64,000 nucleotides of DNA from Liolophura sinensis. Taxonomy: Eukaryota; Mollusca; Polyplacophora; Chitonida; Chitonidae. Location: contig NC_088301.1 in the NCBI RefSeq assembly GCF_032854445.1, positions 26,956,402-27,020,401 of the forward strand, in the 5' to 3' direction. Made by a program: the position numbers and the translations under genes. Each line of letters starts with the position of its first letter. The stretch's first letter is position 1. This document shows positions 44,901 to 56,600 of this stretch, in pieces. The notes under the pieces are model-generated. The model had not been told where the DNA came from. It saw nothing but the letters and a program-made list of their open reading frames with translations, and searched no databases.

Positions 44901-47900
44901 CTGTGAACTCTTTTGTTTCTTCCTTCATTACGTCACAATTATGCCCATATGCACAATATGCTGTATGCTTAAAAAATACCTGTACAAATATAAGCGTTAT
45001 GTCCGACATTCATATACCATTCGTAGTCCATAAAGGGCCTTCCAATTCGATAATCGCAAGATCCATTTCCATGACAACGTTTAACACTAGCTCCCAAAGA
45101 CAAAGGTATGTAAGAAATTATACAAATAAGAAATAAAGTCGGTAACACACAAGAGAGAAGCAGTCATCAGTTTTCAATGATGCCGGGCAGACAGTGGATA
45201 TTCCAGGCATGAATTCCATATCAAAGTTCAAATTCGTAGTTCATGAATGAATTCCAGGCTGTTCCCCGTCTACAAGCCTTCCAGCATTAAAAATGATTTA
45301 TTCTACTGCGATTTGTAGCCCATCCCCGAGTCTCCCATTATATACAGACAAACTTATTCGTAAGCCATTATGACCATAAATCGTCATTGTGAATTTCTTA
45401 CTGTTCTCCCCAGGGTGAGAGACTGGTTGGTTTCCTTGGTGATGGTTACATGGAACTAATGGGGTACAGTCTGTGGAAGGGGTCTGCGGATGTGTCCTTG
45501 ACCTTCAGAACACTGTATCCTGAAGGGGTGCTGCTCCTAGCTACTGGGCAGGATCAACAGGTATGACACAGCACTCCATGGATGATTTCAGGCCGATTCC
45601 ACAAAAATGGTCTTGACTTAAATGGGTCAAAATTTTAAGTCTGATTTTATCTCCTATTTGTGGACCTTAGGAGTTAAGATTAGGTATGCCTGGCATGTGT
45701 TCAGTTAAAGGCAAAGAAAAGACTAAAATAAAGTATGAAGTACCATAAAACCTACATTTTAGGTTTAGGTTAAGGTTGAAACCTACAGTTTATGGTGGTG
45801 TGTTGGGAGCCAGAGGGTATCAGTGATGTCACATCCATACTTTTAGTTTGAGTGAGTGAGTAGGTGCTTGGGTTTTAACATCGTACTTAGCAATTTTTGA
45901 GTCATATGACGACGAAGGAATCCTCAGAGTGCATGTAATGTGCCTCCTTGTTGCAGGATGGATTTCCACTGCTCTTTTATCTAGTGCTGCTTCACTGAGA
46001 CACCTTACTAAAGGCAAGTAAGCCGCCCTGACCGAGCCATTCAGCTGATACGGGTCAACCAGTCCTTGCACTATTCCCTTCATGCTAAACACCAAGCGAC
46101 GAAGTTACAACTTCCTCTTTTTAAAGTCTTAGGTGTGACTCGACCCAGGAGTGACCCTGGATCTACTGCTCCCAAAGCGGATGCTCTACCTACTGTGCTA
46201 TCGGGGCCAGTTTTTTAGTTTGAAGTAGTCTGGTTTAAATTCTTTCATATATCATGTATATGCATTTTGAATGATCAAATGTAGCGATCTTTGTGTGTTA
46301 AGTGGCAAAAACTGATGTAACTTCACTGGTCCCATTATGGTTAGAAAAGGCCACCGTAGATTCCAATGTTTCAAATGCATGACGCAAAGTAACTCACCTT
46401 AGCATGTATACTGTCTATATCCAGCACTTCTATTCCCTGGCACTGGTGAATGGTCTGTTACAAGCTCGGATCAGTGGGGGGTCAGGGGTTGTCGTCTTGA
46501 CTGCAGAGAAAAATTACACTGATGGTGAGCCTCACAACGTGGCGCTTCTCAAATATGACAGGAAGTGAGTACATCTACAGTATCCTTTCATGGCACCACA
46601 AACAACTTATCTAATGATTTCTTATTGGAAGTGGTCACGCTGAATCGTTAAATCAAAACAGATCAGGTTTTACGTTTTCTCCTGTGATCCAATCTAGATT
46701 AATAAGCTCGTTTGGAATGATATAAATGTGTTTTACGTAAAGGTGCTTGATGTAGTAAAGCTTGTTTGACGTAACTGTGTTTGATCCAAACGAGATCTGC
46801 GCGTAGCTTTGCTCTGTAGCCTATTTTTTTAACTTGACCAGTTGTGTTTGATCTGCATCTAATTATAATTTTAATTTTAAAAAAGAAGCAACATTTTTCG
46901 TACATAACCATGTTTTCACATCTCTTCTTCACTGTACTTTTTCATGCCTTGATTTTGACATGCTGCCAGAGAAGACTTGATTCCGTTGAAACTCAGCTAT
47001 AAGAATGATATTAGCATTACATATAACTGTACATTTTCTGTCGTTCTGTAAGAAAGTTTGAGGATTGCTTTTATTTTGTGTGATCAGTCTAGAGCTGCTG
47101 GTGGATGATGTCTTGGTGGAGGAGGGAGAACTGCCTGTGGGCAGCGGGGAAATCCGGGTACCCACTGACTCTGGGCTCTACATCGGGGGTGTGCACCCTG
47201 GGGTGGACACGCTAGGCAAAGTGGGCACCAGTAAGGGGTTTCGGGGCTGTGTCAGCGATATTGTCATAAACAGAGGGTGGGTGATGCATCATGCTAGAAC
47301 ATGCAAATACCTTTGTGTAATTTATTGAGGGTAAATATTAGAGATGCCAGAATCTTGAAAAAATTGCCCTAAAACAGTCATGAATTTTGAAAATTTTAAG
47401 GAAAGTAATGAAATTTCTTTTCTTTCACCATCTACATATGCATATGTATTAATGTTAGTATGATGACATTTATCATAAAATAAATCCAATTATCATTGCG
47501 CATCTTCTTATTACAACGTTAGGCAGTGGCTAGTAAAGATGAGGATAGGCAAGTCTGGAATGTCTGTACAGCAAATATCAGATTCAGCTTCAAATGTGCA
47601 TCAAGTTGAAATTAATAACGAAAGGTTACCTTTGTAATAAAACAAGTACCGGTAAGGTTAACATTTAGGTTTTATTATACCAGCTATTAATGATGTGTGT
47701 AAAGTTTATCAAAAATTGTATTATTGATATGTCATATAGGTTTTTCTAATTTTACTTCTGAAAAATTTCAGTTTACCACTTTTCAGTCTATTCTGACCAA
47801 ATGTGCTAATGCTTTGTTGACAGGTTGTTGTTGTTGGACCATCCAGTCAGCTACAAGCTGGCAGACATAGGCCGTTGTAGCGCAGCAGCAATGGCATCAA

Positions 47901-50900
47901 TATTTGCACCCATTGGAGTGACACGAAGGCCTTCAGTCTGGCCAGGTTTGGGTACGTCCCAAACAGGACCGTTCCCTAGTGTTACCAGATCTCCAGTAAG
48001 GGGTGAGATCACTGGTGGTGTCAGTGTGGGGACAACTCCTAGGGATTCTGTTGGGAATATTACATCACCAGGGATGGTCAGCACAAGTTCAACCCATGTG
48101 TTTCCATGGTTACCACCTGAAGCTTCTACAACAACTATGACCAGGACATCTCGAAGAACCACAGGCGCCATTTTGCCACCTTGGTTCGTTACAAAATCTT
48201 CTTCTGTTTCTCCAACATCAGAAGATGGGCCGTCATCTGAAGGTGTTCAGACTGAAGCAAGTACTGTCAAGTTGCCATCTACAGATGATAGCTTGACATC
48301 TGTTGTTATTTTTCCTGGAGGGACTGCAACAGTGGTACATGGCAGCTCAGATTCTGTCGGGACCCCATCTGCAAAAACAACCTCCCCCACATTCACAAAA
48401 CCATTTTCCCCAACATTCACAAAACTAACCTCCTCCACATCCACAAAGCCATTCTCCTCCACAGCCACAAAACCAACCTACCACACATCCACAAAACCAC
48501 GTTCATCCACATCCACAAAACCACGTTTATCCACATCCACTAAACTTGGTACCAGGACTACGGATGACAAGCTACCTGTGTCAACTACATCACCTTACAC
48601 CACAACAACACGTTTTACAGGTGTCATTTGGACAGACAGACCATGGACTTCCCCTCGTTCCTCTCCACAGTACACAGATGGTCAATGGTCGACTGGGACA
48701 GCTCAGCATTCTACCACGACTGGGTACAGTGTCCTTATTCCAGGGGAGACTACTGAGGACAGTACAGGAGAGGAAGGGATTGCAACAACAGCAGGATTGC
48801 AACCAGATGTCACTGTGAGTTCAACCGAAGAAGTGACATCAGGCGAAATGCCTACCTCTTCAGGAGAGGAGGTCAATGGGACCATTGTGATCCTCCCACC
48901 TGGAGAAGGGGAAAGGGAGACAACTCAGAAACCTACAGACAGTGGTGCTGTGGTAGAGATACCCTACTCATCTACAGAACCTGCACCAATCTTACCTAAA
49001 ACTGCTCCCACTCAGGAATTCGGAACATCGGGAACAACCAAAGAAGGGGCGATTGTGGACGGGGTCTCTCTAAAACCCTCTTCAGAGAAACCCGAAGTGG
49101 AGTCCACATCCATCACACAAGTCACACCATCGAAGGAGCTTACAACCCCGGCAATACTCACAGATACGATTTCTGTCACTCCAGAAGGCACTGATGAGAC
49201 TACCAGTTCGTCAGAGATTGAGCCAACATCAACATCCAGAATCATAATCCTGCCCACCTCTGAGCAGCCATACTCGACATTGTCATCCTCTACAAGCACT
49301 GTGCCATCTGTCACCATTGTCGGTGTCACACCTGAGACAGTGTCAACTCCTACAACAAGGGAGATAACCACTCCTACCACCACTGCCGCGCCGACGTCTC
49401 CCCCTACCACTTGTGCAGAGGGAGATGAGTATGGGCTGGAAGCCGACAGCATCTCGTTTGGCAACACTCCCACTAGTTATGCAGAAATAAAGGTCCGCAG
49501 GAGAGCTGTCCGCAAAGAGTAAGTTTCTGTCATATATGGAATTTTATTGTAAGATTATGATAATACCCAAGATGGCAGCCATAAATTTACAGTTTTGTAA
49601 GAGAGCCCATCAATGCAATAGCTCCAAAATGCTTCATACTTCTTATTAAGATAGGAAAAGAATTACTGTTGAAATTGAAGGGTGAGTCTTCTAGAAATTA
49701 TGGCTTTTCAGAATAACTTGAAGAAAAAAACTTTCTGTGTAGTGATTTAACACCTATTATACTTATTTGTGAAATACATGTATTAGTTAATTCTGGAAAA
49801 GCTCGAGAAGCTCTTCAGTTTGAATGATGTACAACAATTGAATGTCATAAATGAACTAAAATTTAGCCAAAAAGGTGCAGTTTTAGAGGAAAATAAACAT
49901 CATAAAATATTAATTTTTCTGCTGGAACATACCATTTTCCAGTACTGTATATTCTAACCTCAATACACCTTTCTAAGATAAGTCAAGCTCTCAGTATCAT
50001 GCAAGATATGCCACTTAGTCAGAACAAAATTTTAGGTCATTTTCCATAAATACATGAATAGATCTGGGTCATACTTGAAGTCTGTGTTTCAAAAACACTA
50101 AATCCTACGTGTGAATATTTTACATATTTGAACTGTCCTGGAAAAAAACTGAGACAGCATCGGAGAAGCCATTAAATTCCTTCAATTTTTTGCCTTCCAG
50201 TTTCGAAGTCACCTTTGATTTCCGCTCGTTCTCTCCTGACGGGATGTTTTTCTACCTCACAAATGCTCAGCAGACACACTTTGTAGCAGGACAGCTAAAG
50301 GCTGGACAGGTGGTAGTGACGTACAACGACAGACGCGGAATTCCGCTAAGAATCCTAACCTCGCAGAAATACAGTGATGGCAACTGGCATTCTGTAAGAA
50401 TTCGCTGTGCTTGTTAAGGTCTGGAAGGGAAGCATTGATTTATTTTCTCATGCTTTTGTGAAAATTGAGGAGTTTTAGTGTGTGTCTATCCATGAACTGA
50501 CTGTCTTTCCATGAAATGACTGTCTCTCCATGAAATGACTGTCTCTCCATGGACTGACTGTCTCTCAGTGAACTGACTGTCTCTCAATGAACTGACTGTC
50601 TCTCCATGAAATGACTGTCTCTCCGTGAACTGACTGTCTCTCCGTGAACTGACTGTCTCTCCATGAACTGACTGCCTGAAATGACTGTCTCTCAATGAAA
50701 TGATTGTCTCTCCATGAACTGACTGTCTCTCCATGGACTGACTGTCTCTCCATGGACTGACTGTCTCTCCATGAACTGACTGTCTCTCCATGGACTGACT
50801 GTCTCTCCATGAACTGACTGTCTCTCCATCTATCATGATTTGGTTGTCTGGTTTTGATAACATTTTATGTGCAGCTTCATTTTGTGGCCTCTAATATCAA

Positions 50901-53568
50901 GTGTATAAGCCAGCTTTCTCCATGCAGAAATTTTGCATATTTAGAGTGGAAAAATACATTCTCCGAATATGTTTGTATAAATTTGTGTATAGCACATGCT
51001 TCAGTATCATATGTACATACAAGTGTTACCAACCATCAACATGCTTAGGTCTTTTTTGTGCCTTAAGAAATGTGAAACATACATACTTTCTACATCATAA
51101 CATAAGAGTGATATGATTGGTGAAAACTTTCTTCACATCTGTTATCTGACCCATTTTCATACACCGACAGGTCCGTATAGAGAAAGGCTTGAGGGAGATC
51201 TCCCTGGAGGTGGACAAGGGTCCAGTTCTGAGAGGTGGAATCCCTCGTCGTCTCAATGTCACTGCCCCCATGTATGTGGGTGGACTGCCAAGGGAGTACA
51301 AGGTCAGACAAGGACTGGTGAGTTATCTCCCTTACATCTTGTTGTTGGCATAGTGTTAATTGTTGTAGTCTTTCTCTTTCTCCTTCACTTTCAGTTGCCT
51401 ACTTATTGTCTTGTAATATTTATGCAAGCATCAGTATACTCGTTTGGGTCTGATACCAGTGTGAGAAGAGAAACATCACTTTGCTTACTTTGCTTAATTT
51501 GGAGCAGGTGTACATTTTACATGACCAGAGATGGGCAAGCTCTTGACAGTGATTCATTTCCGAGGTACAGTAATAATGAATGCATTAATTTGAAACAGTT
51601 GAAAGTGTTGTGACTAACAACCAGTAACCCATGAGCATTGTGGGAAGGTCTTCCAGCAACCTGCTGATAGTGGTAGGTTTCTTCAGGCCTCAGCTTGGTT
51701 TCCTCCCACCATAATACTGACCCCAGGTAGAATAAGTGAAATGTTTTACTTCATAAACACAAATGAAATAAAATCTGGACAAAGGAAAGTAATATTAACT
51801 TATCTGTTTATAATGGTAGGAAAGTTCATCAGTAACTTGCCAGTGGGGAGTGGTTTACCCTGTCATTCCCGTTTCTAATCAGTCAACCCTTAAACAACAT
51901 ACTTAGTGGACCTTCTGGGCTATTTACAGGTGTCACACAGTGTCAGAGGCTGTCTGCGGAGGTTCATAGTCAATGATGGACTTTTCCACCTGAAGAATGC
52001 CTCAGTGGTCAGCGGGGTGGGGCCGTGTTACTCTAAGGTGGAAAGAGGGGCCTACTTCAATGGTTACTCCTACGGAGTCTTTGGTAACTATCGCTTTGGA
52101 GCAATAATTTATATGTATTTATGTACCTTTTTAATTTGACCTAAGTGTGACAAAAGCGCACTGGTTCAGTTAGCCAATGTCAGGGCTTCACAAAAATATA
52201 GTGTCATCAGTCCACACAGAATAATACTCTCAGAATATGCTTGAATACACACCTCGCTAACATGTTAATTACAGGATGTGAAATTATGTTTACCCAATGC
52301 CATAGTGTTTCTCCAGTCCACTTCTTCTGATCGTGCAAATTTGATAAGAAAGCATTCGATTGACCCAAGTGAAACCTTGAGTTATTTGACAGTGTCTTTT
52401 GTTTTCAGACCAACACTTCAATCTGGGCAGAGCTATGCTAATCATCCTTTCTTTCCGTACCCACAAACCTAACGGGGTCCTGTTAACAGTGAGTAGCTAT
52501 GAGGGGTCTCCTGCCCTGGCATTAGAACTTCACAAGGGAAAGGTGAGTCACACACCCAGTTTTCAAAACTTCTCCATTATGCTTTTTTGGTTTTTGGTCC
52601 CAAAAGATTCAGTAGTGATTGAAGTGTCTTATAATGTAAAAACCTTTTGTATTTCTGTAATGCTGGGTTTACCATCGCAAAAGGAGTTTTACCAGTGTAG
52701 CCTAAGCAGACTCTGTAAAAGAAATATTTTTGACTCTAATATCAGCATTATAATGTCATTTCAACAATACAGCAGGGTTATTCTCATTGTGATGCAATTT
52801 AGCAAATTAATGCTCTTCATATTTTTCAATGGATTTTTTTTTTTAGTGAAATAACAAATTTTTGTTCTGCTACGTCAACGGCAGGCACTGCTGCAGCATT
52901 TTCCTCTTTCTTTACATAATGCTTTTCCCATGCAAGGTCAGTGGGATCCATGACATTACAGTGAAAGACAATAACAACGCTCAAATAGTTCACATCTAGC
53001 TGTTTGTGATGTTGCTATCAGTTTCAAGCTGTGGTTGTCAACATTGGTTTTACAGCCAGAATTTTTTTCTTGCTAACTAGTGAGGGCTACGGAAATATTA
53101 CAGTAAAATATTACATTACTGATGATTACATTAAAATATCATTTACAGGTAGACAACTTTGTGAATAAGATCTCCCTCCCCACCAAAAAATCTATTTATT
53201 AAATCAGATTTTAATGGCTCATTAAAGGATACGTGAAAAGGTGCTATAAAACAAAGGGTACGGTTTTACGGAAAAAGATCAAAGATATGGCGAAAAATGA
53301 GCGAAAAAAAAGTTCTTTTTTGCATTTTTTCCCCGTCAGTGATCAGAAATCAAATAATCAACAAACAAACTGGGAATGGGGGACCAGCTTTGTGCTCTCA
53401 GTTCTGAGCTCTCCAACTAGCTAATTTGTTTTGACACTATGGCAGGCTTCTTAATTTCCAAACCTACTACTGGGGCCTTATGAAAACTATAGTTTGAAGA
53501 CATTTTTACGCCCCAAGAAGACATTTGAGAAGCTTCAAGTCTTTTGTACTTTTATATGTTAGGCCACA

Positions 53569-53638
<70 letters not shown>

Positions 53639-56600
53639 TCCATATTAAAGTACCAGAAAGCTAAAATATGAATTAAGGTTCATCATACAGACAACTGAAA
53701 ACTATGTGTAAAAAATACTTTCATTTGTTTTTTTAGATTTTTTTAAAAAGTGTTGAAAGACATTCAAATATTTGAATACTTTGATGGGCTTTAGGAGCCA
53801 TACCGACAGTACCTAGGAACTCTGAGGTCACATCACCTTGTTTTCCTGATCTTCACCAGAACAAAAGAATTTTAGAGAACATTATTTCAGTAATCTATTA
53901 CTCATGGGTTAAAAGAGTTATTCCAACATTCAGTGTCGTGATTAAAGTTGGGAAAGCTTCCTGTGACGTCAGAGTTCCTAACCTCTGATAGTATGGTCCA
54001 TAAAAACCCCCTTATAATTTAAAGGTTTAAACTGCTTTAAGTCTCTTCACAAAAATCAAAAAAAATAAATGAAAGTATACTTATGCGTAGTTTTAAGTTG
54101 TCTGTATGATGACCCTTACTTCATATTTTAGCTTTTATGTGGCTCATTTGGTTAGCACGCTAGTGCAGCGTGATGACCTAGCAGTCTCTCACCAATGTGG
54201 TCGCTGTGAGTTCAAGTCCAGCTCATGCTGGCTTCCTCTCCGGCCGTACGTGGGAAGGTCTGCCAACAACCTGCGGAAGGTCATGGGTTTCCCCCGGGCT
54301 CTGCCCGGTGTCCACCCACCATAATGCTGGCTTCCGTCGGCGTAAAACACCAATCAAATAAATAAATAAATAAATCTATTACGTTAAGAAATAAAAACCA
54401 AGTGTTTCCTGTATCCTTTAAGCTACATGTACAGAGTCATGCCATCCATCCTTGACCAATCACACGGTGTCCTCAAATGTAGCTAAGTCAGGAATTTTGT
54501 AAGCGACCTAACAGTGTTCAGCGGTTTCCTCTGGAGTATCTGCAGGTTCCTCCACCCATAAACCTGATTGCTATCATACATGTGAAATATTCTTCATTAT
54601 CATACATGTGAAATATTCTTCATTATCATACATGTGAAATATTCTTGATTATCATACATGTGAAATATTCTTGATTATCATACATGTGAAATATTCTTGA
54701 TTATCATACATGTGAAATATTCTTGATTATCATACATGTGAAAATATTCTTGATTATCATACATGTGAAAATATTCTTGATTACATCATTAATCCCTCTC
54801 CCCCCCTTTTAAAAATAAATATGTAAATAAATTTGACTTTGGTCAAAAGTGAATTGTGTTTGTGTTGGTGTGAAGTGTGAGGAAATTCACATTTGATGAG
54901 GGGGGAGTAGGAGAGTATGCTCTGGGGGGGGGGGGGGGGAGGAGCTCTTGAAACCAAGATGGCCTGAGATGAATTGTAAGCAATTTTTGGGGAGTGAAAT
55001 AAACGATTTTGGGGAAGTGAAATAAGAAATTGGTATGACGGGTAAATGAATTAAACTTATACAATAACTATATGCTTCTCTTCAATCGGTATTACAATGC
55101 GTATCAAACTTGCAATCTTTATAAACTGCACTTATATAGATCAACATATTCCAAAACCAAACTTCTGCTGCATATAAGATTTTTTTTGAGGCTACATGTA
55201 ACTGTTTGGATGTTTGGGGTTGAGGGAGCAAAGATACCTACTTCCTCTTCAACTCCAATGAATGGGAGGACTTACCCCACTTCCGGCCCCTCTGGAAATA
55301 GCCCTCATTTTCACCCTGGCACATTGTGTTATGTAACATTAAGGAGGACAGGTGAGCTGAGATTAAGCCCTAGCTGCATCAGGTGTTATTCCATCTCAAA
55401 CATTTGTGTTGACAGCTTAAGTTCAGCATGAGGGGTAGTGCCGGGGTGTTCTCAGCCGAGAGTCAGTACGACACAGATTTCGCACTCTGTGACCAGCGAT
55501 GGCACGTCGTCAAGGCGGAGGTGATTCAGCGGGTTATTACGCTGCGTGTAGATGAGGGAAATGTGTCTTATGCCTTCGACCAATCAGCCACAAGACCCAA
55601 GGAATCAAAGCATCCTCTCTTTATCGGTGGATTCCCAGGTAAACAGCAATAGCGCACACCTTACCTAACCACACATTTCACTTGTCTTGTCTCAGATTTA
55701 ATTAAGGGCAGATAATGTAACCCACGTAGCGTTGTTTGGGAGAAAAGACCACCTCAGATTGACTTAATTGACCCATTTTCTGATTTGGCTTGAAAATCTG
55801 GGTTTTGTAGACCTGGGAACAAGTCTAAGACCTTCAAAGCGTCTGGGCTTTTGTGAATACAAACAACTTTAATTGCTGCAATTTCAACAGATAAGCTTTT
55901 AATTAACACAGCTTGGAAAAGTGTTACTAAATTAAAGCCTTTTGAGGGCCTCTTTTTTTTTTTTAAATCCAATGTTTTTGTAAAGAAAACAAAGTATTTA
56001 TTTGGGTTGACCCAAATTAATACCTGCCTCAAATATTTTCTAATTTTGATCAGCTTTAATGTGTAGGTCAACTATGGTGAAGTCAAGTTTAAAAACCAGT
56101 CTGATATGCATAACATTTGCATATTAAACAAATTCTGTGATTCTCAAATGTTGTCAACAAACCAAGTCTGAAAACCAGCATGATCCATATGTAAGATTTG
56201 TATATTAAATATTGCATATATTAAATTGTCCCTCATTTGGTGCATTAGCTCAGCACAATGACCCAGGAGCCTCTCATCAATGCGGTCGCTGTGAGTTCGA
56301 GTCCAGTTCATGCTGGCTTCCTCTCCAGCGGTCCATGGGAAGGTCTGTCAGCAACCTGCAGATGGTCGTTGGATTGCTCCGGTTTCCTCACACTGGCTGC
56401 TGTTGTATAAGTGAAATATTCTTGAGTACGGCATACAACACCAATCAGATAAATATTAAATTGTCTAAATTAGCCCAGTTACTTTTGAAATCCATTTAAA
56501 TAAAGTACCAGTACTCAATAACCAAGCCAAAAAATGTGGTATTATTTGTGTTATGTTTGTTTCTGTTTCAGAGTATGCCTTACCCCAAGCAGCATCTTTT

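Noticed and set aside
44903-45136. Possible extra coding exon or small gene in intron 47
   Set aside because: Exons 47 and 48 join in phase 0 with a continuous LG2-LG3 transition, and the frame has no recognisable features.
47851-49473. Long minus-strand open frames opposite exon 51
   Set aside because: They are shadows of the low-complexity Thr/Ser/Pro coding sequence; the plus strand joins LG3 and LG4 in frame.
50486-50863. Minus-strand open frame rich in [13 protein letters not shown] repeats
   Set aside because: It is the 19-bp minisatellite of intron 52 read in reverse; there is no start context or domain.
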